DNA of 41,163 nt from Treponema sp. UBA1240 (lineage in GTDB: Bacteria; Spirochaetota; Spirochaetia; Treponematales; Treponemataceae): contig DBWK01000092.1 in NCBI GenBank assembly GCA_002308875.1, forward strand, positions 14,806 through 55,968, read 5' to 3'. Of this stretch, positions 16,098 through 25,693 are shown one piece after another. The position numbers and the translations under genes were made by a program. Each line of letters begins with the position of its first letter. The first letter of the stretch is position 1. The notes under the pieces are model-generated. The model had not been told where the DNA came from. It did not search any database and saw only the letters and a program-made list of their open reading frames with translations.

Positions 16098-16927
16098 GAA
16101 CCGAACTCCGTCATAAGTGTTTGTACCGCTGAAATTCCATAAATTGCAGCAGTTTCTGTTCTAAGAACATTTGTTTCAAAATGAATCGGTAAAAAATCAC
16201 AACTTCTTAAGAGTTGCATTTCAGCAGGACTTATCCCACCCTCCGAACCGACAGCAATTACAACCAAATCAGGTTTTCCGCAAAGGCACTGGTGCAGTGA
16301 GCGTTTTTCCAGACAAGTTTCGGTTAAAACAATAGAAACCGGAGAAAAGCCCGGACGCAATGATTTTTCCGTTTCAAACAAAGTTTTTATTCTTTCAAGC
16401 ATAACAGCCATCTCCGCAGGAGTTTCCACAACGGTCTCCACAGGAGAAGCCGACTGCTGTCTTGCTTCTTTTACAATACGGTTCCAACGGTCTTTTTTTT
16501 CAACGGCCTTTGCCTTCTCATAAACGGAACGGTCGCTGACAACAGGAAAAATCCTTTCAACGCCGGTTTCCACCGCCTGTCGTATAATCGAATCAAGCTT
16601 TAACGACTTGGGCATACACTGCAACAACCAAATTCGGCTCATAGCAGCGTTTTTCTCGAGGTTTTCAGCCCTCACACCACCAACAGCGCCACTGCTGCTT
16701 TCGTTATGAAGCGTTTTTTTTATTGCGGAATCCGTTTTTTTTAGTATAAGCGTGTTTTTTGCAACAGCTTCCACAACAAAATCCGCCAAAATTCCGTTAT
16801 TCATACGAACAGGGATTAGGTTACCGGGCTGAACCCGTAAAACCTGCACCAAATACTTATAATCCTTTCCGGACAGCGTAACACTGCCGGATTCATCCAA
16901 ATCCCTGTCCAATATGAACTGGCGCAT
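16079..16927 (-). CDS. rsmE: 16S rRNA m3U1498 methyltransferase RsmE
   Basis: 282 residues. SPOUT methyltransferase that modifies U1498 of 16S rRNA with S-adenosylmethionine. The N-terminal PUA-like domain is recognisable (SGKDYKYLVQVLRVQPGNLI). The SPOUT core includes MPKSLKLDSIIRQAVETGVERI, WNRIVKEARQQSA, the cofactor-knot segment IAVGSEGGISPAEM and NVLRTETAAIYGISAV. An insertion of about 25 residues after TDSAIKK (about 92-118) is unlike compact RsmE. The ATG overlaps the ctpA stop (TAATG) with GGAGAAG upstream. A second RsmE-family gene is at 34609-35361; this copy has the more canonical motifs and is the better candidate for the true RsmE. Confidence 0.88.
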   Translation of the reverse strand: MRQFILDRDLDESGSVTLSGKDYKYLVQVLRVQPGNLIPVRMNNGILADFVVEAVAKNTLILKKTDSAIKKTLHNESSSGAVGGVRAENLEKNAAMSRIWLLQCMPKSLKLDSIIRQAVETGVERIFPVVSDRSVYEKAKAVEKKDRWNRIVKEARQQSASPVETVVETPAEMAVMLERIKTLFETEKSLRPGFSPVSIVLTETCLEKRSLHQCLCGKPDLVVIAVGSEGGISPAEMQLLRSCDFLPIHFETNVLRTETAAIYGISAVQTLMTEFGSWRFRE

Positions 16928-18456
16928 TATTTCTTTTCTTCTCCAGCCTTTTCGGCAGCTTTTGCCTCCGCTTGCAACTCGCTGATTGTTTTTGTTTTTT
17001 TCATCAGCTTTTTAAAATCCTCGTTACGTAGAATTGACAGCGCCTCAACCAGCTGCAAATCATAATCCAGGTCATAAATCGGCTGTGTACCGATTCTGTA
17101 TACTTCATTTGAGATTATCTTCCGTAAAACGCGCAGTTCAAGCGCATAAGTTTTCTGCAATTCCTGCGCATAAGCAGCAATCTGCTGTTTTGTCATGCCG
17201 GGATGTTCTGCAACGTAATTTTCAACAACAGAGTTTTCAACAAGATTCTGATAAGCTTTTTCTTCTTCTTCTGACATAGTAGGGAACAAAACTTCCCTGT
17301 CCGGCGGAATACCAACCTTATCAATGTTAGAATCACTGGGTGTATAGTAGCGCGCAGTGGTAAGCTTTAAGCCGTCGTTGTTAAGATTAAGGGGAACAAC
17401 CTGCTGAACGGAACCTTTTCCGTATGTCTTTTCACCTACAAGATACGCAAGGTGATGATCTTTCAGCGCACCTGACAAAATTTCAGAAGCGCTGGCTGAA
17501 CCTTTGTTTATCAAAACAACAATCGGGATATCTGCTGGAATAGTAGTTTTTGACTTTTTAGCGCTGAATACAACGGTGTCTTCCTTGTATCTGCCGCGTG
17601 TTGAAACAATTACGCCTTCGCTGATAAATTTGTCTGCGACCTGCGCCGCGCTGTTAATCAACCCACCGGGATTATTTCTCAAATCAATAAGCAGGTATTT
17701 GTAACCGGCTTCAGCAAAAGAATCGAGAGCTTGTTGAACTCTTTCCGGCGTCTGGGGTGTAAATTCAATAATTCTTATGTAACCTGTATCAGAGCCAATC
17801 ATTCCGTATTTTACGGTCGGAACTTCGATAACTTCTCTTATCATTGAAACAGTAAATTCTATGTTCTTTCCGCGGCGCACCGTTACTGAAACAGGCTTGC
17901 CCACTTCGCCCCGCAAAAGTCCGAGAACTTCTTCCATTGTAATGTCGGGAGTTGCTGTTCCATCAATCGAAACAAGCAAATCGCCCGCCTGAATTCCTGC
18001 TCTCCAGCCCGGTGTATCTTCTATAGGAGATGCAACTTCAACATAAGCAGGTTTTTCGGGAGTTGAAACCAACGGCTTTGAAATTGAAAGACCTACACCG
18101 CCAAAATTACCGTGCGTTGTATCGTTTATTCCACGCATTTCGGAACTGTCAAGGTAAACAGTGTGCGGATCACCGATAGATTCCATAAGTCCGCGCATTG
18201 CACCCTCATACAGTTTTTCTGCGTCAAGCTCATCAACGTAGTTTTCTTCAACAAAAGAAAACACAGAACGAATCATTTCCGCGTACTGAGCGGAATTTAC
18301 TTTTTTGTTGACAGTATCGGATGTTTTATCATTTTCATCTTTATACCCCTGCGCCCATAAAGCAGGAGAAAAAACCGCCAAAAATGCAAAAATCGTACAA
18401 AAAACAAAAGCAACCGGCCAAAAAGATTTTACGCCGTTTTTTCTAAATAAATTCAT
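16927..18456 (-). CDS. ctpA: Carboxy-terminal processing protease (S41 family, PDZ)
   Basis: 509 residues. An N-terminal hydrophobic segment (about 12-35, ending ALWAQ) exports it to the periplasm. A PDZ domain (about 115-205; GVGLSI, WRAGIQAGDLLVSIDG) selects substrate C-termini. The serine-lysine dyad is S322 in NKGSASASEI and K347 in GEKTYGKGSVQ, with the expected 25-residue spacing; LIDLRNNPGG (256-265) is the S41 core motif. Such proteases trim or degrade envelope proteins. A ~100-residue charged C-terminal tail (about 405-509) follows the core. It leads the ctpA-rsmE-WecG-like unit. The ATG directly follows a promoter and has no ribosome site, so the mRNA is predicted to be leaderless. 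Confidence 0.92.
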   Translation of the reverse strand: MNLFRKNGVKSFWPVAFVFCTIFAFLAVFSPALWAQGYKDENDKTSDTVNKKVNSAQYAEMIRSVFSFVEENYVDELDAEKLYEGAMRGLMESIGDPHTVYLDSSEMRGINDTTHGNFGGVGLSISKPLVSTPEKPAYVEVASPIEDTPGWRAGIQAGDLLVSIDGTATPDITMEEVLGLLRGEVGKPVSVTVRRGKNIEFTVSMIREVIEVPTVKYGMIGSDTGYIRIIEFTPQTPERVQQALDSFAEAGYKYLLIDLRNNPGGLINSAAQVADKFISEGVIVSTRGRYKEDTVVFSAKKSKTTIPADIPIVVLINKGSASASEILSGALKDHHLAYLVGEKTYGKGSVQQVVPLNLNNDGLKLTTARYYTPSDSNIDKVGIPPDREVLFPTMSEEEEKAYQNLVENSVVENYVAEHPGMTKQQIAAYAQELQKTYALELRVLRKIISNEVYRIGTQPIYDLDYDLQLVEALSILRNEDFKKLMKKTKTISELQAEAKAAEKAGEEKK

Positions 18457-18462
18457 ACGGGT

Positions 18463-18491
18463 ATTTTACTAGAAATAAAAAAGAATGTCGA
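18463..18491 (-). promoter_or_regulatory. Predicted ctpA promoter giving a leaderless mRNA
   Basis: Minus-strand TCGACA (18486-18491), 17-nt spacer, TAAAAT (18463-18468), then 6 nt to the ATG at 18456. The -35 is the same hexamer as for 8387 and lies in the palindrome TGTCGACA (18486-18493). Confidence 0.58.
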
Positions 18492-18560
18492 CAAAAAATT
18501 GACAACCTACCGCTCCAAATTTTGCTGGACATTTTTTTTACAATGTTTCAGAATACTTAT

Positions 18561-19352
18561 ATGGCTGAAAACATTGTAAAATCTGTTATTTCATGGAACG
18601 TAAACGGTATCCGCGCCGTTGAAAAAAAAGGCTTTATTGACTGGTTAAAAGACTGTGACGCTGATGTTATCTGCATTCAAGAAACAAAGGCAGCCCCCGA
18701 ACAACTCTCCGATAATCTTCTTTCACCGTTATCAAAAGACGGAACAACATATCACTCATACTGGGCTTCCGCAAAAAAAGCCGGTTACTCAGGAACAGCA
18801 ATCTACTCGCGGATTAAGCCTGACAAAGTAACAGTTTCCCAGCTGCCGGAATTTGACGATGAAGGCAGAATTTTAGCGGCGTTTTTCGGTAATCTTGTCG
18901 TGATAAGCGCATATTTTCCTAACAGTCAGGATGCGGGAGCACGTCTGCCGTACAAACTGGCTTTCTGCGATGCCATATTAAAATTCTGCGACAATCTTGT
19001 TGCGAACAATCACAACATTGTTCTATGCGGTGACTACAATATAGCACACAAACCAATTGACCTTGCTCGCCCAAAATCAAACGAGGGCAACCCCGGATAC
19101 CTGCCCGAAGAACGTGACTGGATGGAAAAGTTTCTTAATGCCGGATACTGTGACACTTTCAGGCATTTTTGCAGCGAACCGGAACAATACACCTGGTGGA
19201 GCTACCGTTTTCATGCAAGAGAAAAAAACATCGGATGGCGTATTGACTATCAGTGCGTGAACAACACATTTACCGATAACGTAAAATCTTCTGAAATACT
19301 TAAGGACATAACCGGTTCAGACCACTGCCCGATAAAAATAACATTAAAATAA
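18561..19352 (+). CDS. xth: Exodeoxyribonuclease III / AP endonuclease
   Basis: 263 residues from the preferred start MAENIVKSVISWNVNGIRA; the frame extends 13 codons further upstream, but that stretch is not conserved-looking. Family motifs of the Mg-dependent AP endonuclease fold are present: WNVNGIRA, VICIQETKA (catalytic Glu), YSGTAIYSR, CGDYNIAH (Asp and Asn), and the final GSDHCPIKI (Asp-His). It cleaves DNA 5' to abasic sites in base-excision repair and has 3'-5' exonuclease activity. It resembles the ExoA/Xth branch. No Shine-Dalgarno precedes any of the possible ATGs, and no promoter fits well. It diverges from ctpA. Confidence 0.93.
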   Translation: MAENIVKSVISWNVNGIRAVEKKGFIDWLKDCDADVICIQETKAAPEQLSDNLLSPLSKDGTTYHSYWASAKKAGYSGTAIYSRIKPDKVTVSQLPEFDDEGRILAAFFGNLVVISAYFPNSQDAGARLPYKLAFCDAILKFCDNLVANNHNIVLCGDYNIAHKPIDLARPKSNEGNPGYLPEERDWMEKFLNAGYCDTFRHFCSEPEQYTWWSYRFHAREKNIGWRIDYQCVNNTFTDNVKSSEILKDITGSDHCPIKITLK

Positions 19353-19358
19353 TGAAAA

Positions 19359-19391
19359 TTAACTTTTTAGAGATTTACTTTAAAAAGTTAA
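19359..19391. repeat. Perfect 11-bp inverted repeat between xth and the kinase gene
   Basis: TTAACTTTTTA (19359-19369) and TAAAAAGTTAA (19381-19391) with an 11-nt spacer. The right arm overlaps the predicted -35 of the kinase promoter, so it may be an operator. As a hairpin it is A/T-only and has no clear T tract after it, so it is a poor terminator. Confidence 0.6.
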
Positions 19392-19407
19392 AAGAATGGT
19401 ATATAGT
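19379..19407 (+). promoter_or_regulatory. Predicted kinase promoter giving a leaderless mRNA
   Basis: TTTAAA (19379-19384), 17-nt spacer, TATAGT (19402-19407), then 6 nt to the ATG at 19414. The next upstream ATG (19396) lies inside the spacer, so it cannot be used from this promoter. Confidence 0.52.
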
Positions 19408-19413
19408 ATTTTT

Positions 19414-22400
19414 ATGTCTGGTGAAAAAAACAAAATTGCATCTATTTTTCATACAGTCTCTACTCTTATAGATTCGTTGTCTTCTTCTCCAGACACCGCT
19501 TCAGTAAGCGAAGTTCTGAACATAATGACAGGTATTACTGAATGTGAGGCAATACAGATATGGGAAAACAAACCTGCAGACAACAACACCTTTCTCTGTC
19601 AATGCATAACAAGCTGTACAAACATCACACAAAACAGTACAAAAGAAAAATATTCAATCCATATAAACTTTGAAAAGCAATTCTTGCAGCAACTGGACAA
19701 AATTCTTTCAGGCGAAATATTCCAGATACAATTTGAAAACGACAAAATTATTATTCCTGTTTTATTCAGCAATTCCTTCTTAGGATTCGGGCTTTTATTC
19801 TTTTCTGAATCTCACCTGTTTGAAGAAGAAACTGCTTTGATTCTTTCAAGTTTATTCAAACGGCTGCTTTTGCTTTACACTGGAAGAAACCCCAGAACCC
19901 TGCATTACGAACGATTTGTTAGTGACAAATATCACGAAAAGCTCCTTTCCATAACAGAAGAAGTTATTTTGGTACTGACAAAGAAAGATGATATTCCGTT
20001 CAAAAGCAAAATGACGGAAGCTTTAAGAATCGTAGGCGAAGCAGTAAACGTTGACAGGGTTTATTTATACAGGAGAACTCATTCAGAAGATATAGGACAC
20101 TGGATAGAAAGATCGTTTTTCTGGGAATCGCCGAACGCGCCGCCGTATCACAAGGGCAGTCAAAAAGGCGGCACTATAATGACGGACAGGGATATTGAAT
20201 TCCGAAAGCTGCCGGAACAGCGCTTTATAAACGCCAAAATCAGCGACAAACCGCGCGGTTGGAAGGAAAAACAACTGGATAACATTCAGTCCATTATGAT
20301 TGTTCAGTTGTTCGAGGGCAACGATTATTGGGGATTTTTCGGTTTTGACGATTGTCATCGTGAGCGGACTTTTACAAAAGACGAAGAAAACCTTTTGAAC
20401 AACTGTGCAAACATTTTTCAAATCCACATACTGCAATATGAAGAAAACCTCGTATTTAAAAAACAGGAAAAAATCGTTGCCTACAGTAATGAAATAATCC
20501 GAATCCTTACGGAAAACAATAATCTTGAACCTGATAAACGGATTTACGAAGCCCTTCGCATTATCGGCGAAGCCGTAGGCGGTGACAGGGTTTTTGTCTG
20601 GCAAAAAACCGAAGACTGTGACAATGGTTGCTGGCTTACACTCAAGCATCACTGGGAATCCGAAAATGAACTTGCAAATCCATTGCGTTCGATAACTAAA
20701 AAGCGGTTTTCTAATACGGATGTCACTTTTAGAATGAAGCCGGAAAATATTTTTCAAAACTGCCGTGTCGAAAAAGACAAGCCGGTCGACTGGAGATCCC
20801 TGCGCGAACGGCACATTCTTTCGCAGCTCACAATACAGATTATCCTGCACAACGAGTACTGGGGCTACATTGGTGTTAGTGACTGCCACCATGAAAGGAT
20901 TTTTACACCGGCACAGGAAAACATTGTAAACACATGCGGTCACCTGATTCTCGCATACATTCTTCAGCTTGATACCATCCAAAAAATAACGGAAAAAGAC
21001 CAGCTCTTGTCTTCTGTAAACGAAGCCTCCCGTGAACTTGCGGAAGTTTCGGCGGAAAAGTTCTCAGACAGACTGAACATCGGACTTGGTATAGTTGGAA
21101 AGCAACTGGGAATCGACCGTATCCACCTGTGGAAAATCAACTGGCAGGCTGATGATGACGAACCGACGGCTTGTACAATAATTGCGGAATGGGCTTCGCC
21201 GCTTGTAAAGCCTTTATTCATAAACAGCAATGCAACTTTTTTGGATACTGACGGTGTTTTACAGCACTGGAAGATCAATCCCGACTACAAAAGTCTTATG
21301 AACACCATCAGAAACTCAACTTCTCTGATGCCGTTCTGTAAAACAAGTGATGCAGAATCACAGTCAAATATCACAATTCCGGTTATTATCGACAAAATAT
21401 TCTGGGGTTTTATCTGCTTTGACAACTGCCATGAACCCAAATCTTTTACACAGGATGAAGAAAACATACTTAAAACATGCGCGCACATCTTTGTTTCACA
21501 GATAATTCAGGATGAAATTTCAAAATCACTTATAGAAACAAAAGAAATCGCACTTTCTGCGACAAAGGCAAAATCGAATTTCCTCGCTAACATGAGCCAC
21601 GAAATAAGAACTCCGATGAACGCGATTCTTGGTATGTCGGAACTGATTCTGTTTGAAGATCTGCCGCCTGCCATAAAGGAATACGCTAACGACATAAACA
21701 ATTCAACACGCAGTCTTCTTGGAATTATCAACGACATTCTGGATATTTCAAAAATTGAGTCCGGCAAACTTGAGCTTGTTCCTGCAAAATACGATCTGGA
21801 ATCCGTTGTTCAGGACGTTATAGCTGTCATAAAACTCAGAGCAAACGAAAAAAAACTCGCTTTTTTTGTTCGTATAGATCCTGAACTGCCACGGTTTCTG
21901 TTTGGTGATGAAAAGCGTATCAAGCAGATACTCAATAATCTTTTGAGCAATGCGGTCAAATACACAAAAGAAGGAAACATATCACTCACAATACGAAAGA
22001 TTGCTGATAACAGCGAAAACGTCAGCCTGAGCATAAGCGTAAAAGACACCGGTATAGGCATAAAAAAAGAAGATTTTGAAAAATTGTTCGTGCTGTTCTC
22101 ACGTGTCGATACAAAACGCAACCGCAATATAGAAGGAACAGGTCTAGGACTCTCAATAACAAAGCAGCTTGCCGAGATGATGGACGGCGAGGTTACGGTT
22201 GACAGCGAATACGGCAAAGGCTCAACATTTACCGTAACACTTAAGCAAAAAAAAGTTTCCGACGAAAAAATCATCTTCAGCAACAGAACAAAAGACAAAA
22301 AGATTATTCTTTATGAACCTCGGAAAGTTTTTGCGGACAACATTACAATACTGCTTGATGACCTGATATGCACATACACGGTAATCACCGACTTTAAGAG

Positions 22401-23697
22401 TTTTGAAAACCTTTTTACTACCGGCAAAATCTCCGAATACGAATTTGTGTTGGTTTCTTCAATACACTACCACAAGCTGTTCATAGAAGCAAAACAACAA
22501 AAGTCCACAATAAGATTCGCTGTTATTGCGGAGGGCAGCAGCGATTTTCAGTACGACAAGGATTTGCTTATTGTTTCGCTTCCTGTTACAAGTATGCAAT
22601 TGTCAAATGTATTCGGATGCGAAACAAACGAAATTGCACAGGCTGTACTTGAATCAGAACAAAAGTACTCAATTTCAGCACCGGATGCCCGAATACTGGT
22701 AGTAGACGACAATACAGTCAATCTTAAAGTTGCGGCGGGTCTTTTAAAGATATACAACATACAGGCGGATCTTGCCAATTCCGGTTTTGAGGCACTGTCA
22801 AAAATAAAACAGAATGAATATGATCTTGTCTTTATGGATCACATGATGCCCGAAATGGACGGCGTTGATACAACACATGCAATAAGAACGCTCCCCGGAA
22901 CAAAAGGCAGTGTTCCCGTAATTGCACTTACAGCGAATGCGCTCAGCGGCATGAAAGAAATGTTTGTTTCAGAAGGACTGAACGATTTTCTTTCAAAACC
23001 GATTGAACAGAACAAGTTGTTTGATATTTTACAAAGATGGCTGCCGGAAGACAAAATAAAGAAAATATCTCTCCGTAACAGTCCGCAAAGCGAAATAACA
23101 GGACACAATTATATTCCCGACATAAACTTTAACATTGGATTAACTTTTGCCGGAAACAACATCGACATATACCACGATATTCTTACAACGTTTATATTAG
23201 ATTCCGAAAACAAAATCCTACAATTACGTGACTGTTTTGAAAACAATGATCTTGAACTTTTTACAATCTATGCGCACGCCGTAAAAGGTGCGGCGGCAAA
23301 CATAGGCGCGGAAACGCTTTCGGCTTTTGCACTCAAATTTGAAGAAGCCGGCAGGCAGAAAAACACAAAATTCATCAAAGAGAACATTGATGCATTTCTG
23401 CTGCAGCTTTCGATGACAATCCAAAACATCAACAAATATCTTTTTGAGACGAATAACGGAAGCGACAAGACAAAAGAAGCAGGTTCAATTGATATGCTCC
23501 GGCAAAAAGCGCCTGTCCTGTTTGACCGCGCCGTTAATACCGACATCATTGCGATAGAAGACATTCTTGAAGAAATATCCGCCTTTTCATGGGGAGAACC
23601 TTTTTCAACGGCACTGGCGGATATCAAAAAAGCATCCGATGTTTTTGACTACGAAAGCATTGCAGATGCCGTTACACGCCTGCAAAAGCTGCTATAG
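19414..23697 (+). CDS. Hybrid sensor histidine kinase: multiple GAF, HisKA, HATPase, two receivers, Hpt
   Basis: 1427 residues, no membrane segment, so cytoplasmic. Order: a divergent GAF-like region (about 5-160); three similar GAF modules (about 195-345, 372-525, 545-705), each ending in WGF/Y...D(D/N)CH.ER-type motifs; HisKA with SHEIRTPMN (His729); HATPase with NNLLSNAVKYT, DTGIGI and GTGLGLS (about 825-945); a receiver-like domain lacking the Asp (about 960-1070); an intact receiver with LVVDDN and FMDHMMPEMDG (Asp1142); and an Hpt domain with AHAVKGAAANIG (His1288). It should run an internal His-Asp-His relay and pass phosphate to an unlinked regulator. Ligand is unknown; no chromophore cysteine is evident. 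An ATG at 19396 is also in frame, but the promoter position favours 19414. It ends 7 bp from the convergent helicase gene. Confidence 0.93.
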   Translation: MSGEKNKIASIFHTVSTLIDSLSSSPDTASVSEVLNIMTGITECEAIQIWENKPADNNTFLCQCITSCTNITQNSTKEKYSIHINFEKQFLQQLDKILSGEIFQIQFENDKIIIPVLFSNSFLGFGLLFFSESHLFEEETALILSSLFKRLLLLYTGRNPRTLHYERFVSDKYHEKLLSITEEVILVLTKKDDIPFKSKMTEALRIVGEAVNVDRVYLYRRTHSEDIGHWIERSFFWESPNAPPYHKGSQKGGTIMTDRDIEFRKLPEQRFINAKISDKPRGWKEKQLDNIQSIMIVQLFEGNDYWGFFGFDDCHRERTFTKDEENLLNNCANIFQIHILQYEENLVFKKQEKIVAYSNEIIRILTENNNLEPDKRIYEALRIIGEAVGGDRVFVWQKTEDCDNGCWLTLKHHWESENELANPLRSITKKRFSNTDVTFRMKPENIFQNCRVEKDKPVDWRSLRERHILSQLTIQIILHNEYWGYIGVSDCHHERIFTPAQENIVNTCGHLILAYILQLDTIQKITEKDQLLSSVNEASRELAEVSAEKFSDRLNIGLGIVGKQLGIDRIHLWKINWQADDDEPTACTIIAEWASPLVKPLFINSNATFLDTDGVLQHWKINPDYKSLMNTIRNSTSLMPFCKTSDAESQSNITIPVIIDKIFWGFICFDNCHEPKSFTQDEENILKTCAHIFVSQIIQDEISKSLIETKEIALSATKAKSNFLANMSHEIRTPMNAILGMSELILFEDLPPAIKEYANDINNSTRSLLGIINDILDISKIESGKLELVPAKYDLESVVQDVIAVIKLRANEKKLAFFVRIDPELPRFLFGDEKRIKQILNNLLSNAVKYTKEGNISLTIRKIADNSENVSLSISVKDTGIGIKKEDFEKLFVLFSRVDTKRNRNIEGTGLGLSITKQLAEMMDGEVTVDSEYGKGSTFTVTLKQKKVSDEKIIFSNRTKDKKIILYEPRKVFADNITILLDDLICTYTVITDFKSFENLFTTGKISEYEFVLVSSIHYHKLFIEAKQQKSTIRFAVIAEGSSDFQYDKDLLIVSLPVTSMQLSNVFGCETNEIAQAVLESEQKYSISAPDARILVVDDNTVNLKVAAGLLKIYNIQADLANSGFEALSKIKQNEYDLVFMDHMMPEMDGVDTTHAIRTLPGTKGSVPVIALTANALSGMKEMFVSEGLNDFLSKPIEQNKLFDILQRWLPEDKIKKISLRNSPQSEITGHNYIPDINFNIGLTFAGNNIDIYHDILTTFILDSENKILQLRDCFENNDLELFTIYAHAVKGAAANIGAETLSAFALKFEEAGRQKNTKFIKENIDAFLLQLSMTIQNINKYLFETNNGSDKTKEAGSIDMLRQKAPVLFDRAVNTDIIAIEDILEEISAFSWGEPFSTALADIKKASDVFDYESIADAVTRLQKLL

Positions 23698-23704
23698 TAA
23701 AAAG

Positions 23705-25561
23705 TCAGCGTTTTTTGTAAAGGCTTGCGTCCGATGTCCGGTGCTGAAGCGGAAGCATATCCATTTTTCCGGAACGTTTTCGTGAAAAAGAGTCGCTGAA
23801 TTTTTCCTTTTTATCAGTCTTTCCCAAACTTCTTCCGCTTCCGGTACGGCGTCCACCACGTTTGCCGCCCGAACCTTTTGATGAAGCAAAACCATCATCC
23901 GACTTTACGTCAATATGCATGTGCGGAAGCCCCCGGTTCTTTTTGCACAGAGCTAACGCACGCATAGCAGCATCAGTAGGCAGACTTACCAGCGAAAAGT
24001 TTTCCGCAAGGTCAATTCTATCAACAAGACGACCGGGAATATGCAGCAAATCGGAAAAGAATTCTGCAATTTCGGGTCTGCCCAAACCGTCGCGGCGACC
24101 AAGCCCGACATACAGGCGAATTTGTCTGCCGTTTCCCGCAGAACCATTGTCCGAAAAAGAAGCCACTGAACCGTAGCGGTCAGGATCAAGCTGTCTTCCG
24201 AAGTTTTCTTCAAGAACCGCCGCAAGAACTGAAACAGGATTCTGTTTTTCGCACAGTTTTTCCGCAAATTTAACAAACTGACCGGAAGCAGCTTTTACAA
24301 TGGATTCCGTTTCAGGTACGGGAATCTCCGTATTTATTTCTAAATCAGAATCAGCAGCAGGTTTTGCTTCTGTAATTCCAAGCGTTTTCATCATTTCGGA
24401 AAAAAGCCTTTCACGCTTTGTCTTTAGAACATCATCCACAGATGGTACTTTTGCTTCTTTCAGGTTACCACCCGAAACATTCTTCAAGTATCCGGCCCTA
24501 CGTCTTTCTTCCGGGCGAACAAGCGTAAATGCAAGTCCTTTTGCACCGGCACGTCCTGTGCGTCCGATTCTGTGTATGTAGGTTGCACCGTCAAAGGGCA
24601 TCGCATAGTTTACAACATGCGACAAGCCTTCAATGTCAATGCCGCGCGCCGCAACATCCGTTGCAACAAGAATCCGCGTTTTGCGTTTTCTGAATCGGGC
24701 AAGAATCTTTTCACGCTGACTCTGTGGAATATCACCGTGCAGGGCTGCTACTTCGTAACCACGTTCATCAAGTTCCTTCGCAACATAATCCGCATCCGAC
24801 TTTGTTTGTGTAAAAATCAATCCGTAAAAATCGGGAGCAATATCAATCAGTCTTACAAGAGCATTTATTTTTTCATTTTCTTTTACAACCCAATAGTACT
24901 GTTCGGTCAATACAGGTTCTTCCGGGCGTTCCTCTTCTTCAACGATCTCATATTCGCCCATAAACTTTGACGCAATTTTGATTATTGCGGGGGGCATTGT
25001 TGCTGAAAAAAGCAGAACACGGCTGTTCGAGTTTGCGGAAGCAAAGATATTCTCTATATCTTCAATAAATCCCATGTCAAGCATCTCGTCCGCTTCATCC
25101 AAAATAAAATAATCAATCTTGTCGATTTTCAGCGAACCGCGTTCCAAGTGATCCTGAACACGACCGGGAGTTCCAACGACTATTTCAACACCGTTTTTGA
25201 GCTTACGCAACTGTTCGCTCATGGACTGACCGCCGTAAACCGTAGCAATACGAGGATATTTCCCGGCACCTAGAGATTCAATTTCCTTGCCTACCTGCAG
25301 GGCAAGTTCACGTGTAGGCGTAAGTACAAGAGCCCGAACAAAACCGGAATCATTGCGAATAGTCTGTGTAAGGGGAATCCCAAATGCTGCTGTTTTTCCT
25401 GTACCTGTGCGGGCACGCGCAATAACGTTTGCATCGCCGTTCAGCAATCTTGGAATTGCCAGAACCTGAATTGGAGTAGGATTTTCAAAACCTTTCGCCG
25501 CAACGGCGGCAAGACTTTCATCATCAAGACCCAGGTCTTCAAAAGTGATAAGTTCTTCCAT
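23705..25561 (-). CDS. deaD: DEAD-box RNA helicase with DbpA-type RNA-binding domain
   Basis: 618 residues starting MEELITFEDLGL. Core helicase motifs: Q-motif F..PTPIQ, Walker A ARTGTGKT, PTRELALQ, DEAD in FILDEADEMLD, SAT in LLFSATMP, and HRIGRTGRAG. After a variable linker, a DbpA/CsdA-like RNA-binding domain (RLYVGLGRRDGLGRPEIAEF to NRGLPHMHIDV) and a basic, Gly-rich tail (KGSGGKRGGRRTGSGRSLGK) follow, typical of DeaD/CshA enzymes acting in ribosome assembly, mRNA decay and cold growth. The frame runs to 25798, but the extra N-terminus overlaps uxaC and is not conserved-looking. ATGs at 25567 and 25561 are both possible; no Shine-Dalgarno is present. Confidence 0.92.
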   Translation of the reverse strand: MEELITFEDLGLDDESLAAVAAKGFENPTPIQVLAIPRLLNGDANVIARARTGTGKTAAFGIPLTQTIRNDSGFVRALVLTPTRELALQVGKEIESLGAGKYPRIATVYGGQSMSEQLRKLKNGVEIVVGTPGRVQDHLERGSLKIDKIDYFILDEADEMLDMGFIEDIENIFASANSNSRVLLFSATMPPAIIKIASKFMGEYEIVEEEERPEEPVLTEQYYWVVKENEKINALVRLIDIAPDFYGLIFTQTKSDADYVAKELDERGYEVAALHGDIPQSQREKILARFRKRKTRILVATDVAARGIDIEGLSHVVNYAMPFDGATYIHRIGRTGRAGAKGLAFTLVRPEERRRAGYLKNVSGGNLKEAKVPSVDDVLKTKRERLFSEMMKTLGITEAKPAADSDLEINTEIPVPETESIVKAASGQFVKFAEKLCEKQNPVSVLAAVLEENFGRQLDPDRYGSVASFSDNGSAGNGRQIRLYVGLGRRDGLGRPEIAEFFSDLLHIPGRLVDRIDLAENFSLVSLPTDAAMRALALCKKNRGLPHMHIDVKSDDGFASSKGSGGKRGGRRTGSGRSLGKTDKKEKFSDSFSRKRSGKMDMLPLQHRTSDASLYKKR

Positions 25562-25571
25562 TTTCATCAGC

Positions 25572-25601
25572 AGTTTAGCATAAAATGTCATTATTTGTAA
25601 A
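25572..25601 (-). promoter_or_regulatory. Possible deaD promoter, near-leaderless
   Basis: Minus-strand TTTACA (25596-25601), 18-nt spacer, TAAACT (25572-25577), 10 nt before the ATG at 25561. Predicted leader about 4 nt. The -10 matches only 4 of 6, so this is tentative. Confidence 0.35.
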
Positions 25602-25693
25602 TATATGCAAACAAAAAGCAAATAATATAAGTGTCTCCGGTATTCGTTGTTGCACGGTACAGCATTGTATAGTAAAATAAAAGCGGTAAAAAT

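Noticed and set aside
18522..18560. Upstream 13 codons of the xth frame
   Set aside because: Not like any Xth N-terminus; the conserved start is at 18561.
20083..20982. Long minus-strand reading frame (299 codons) opposite the hybrid kinase
   Set aside because: The plus-strand kinase has unmistakable domains over the same bases; the antisense product has no recognisable motif and is a frame shadow.
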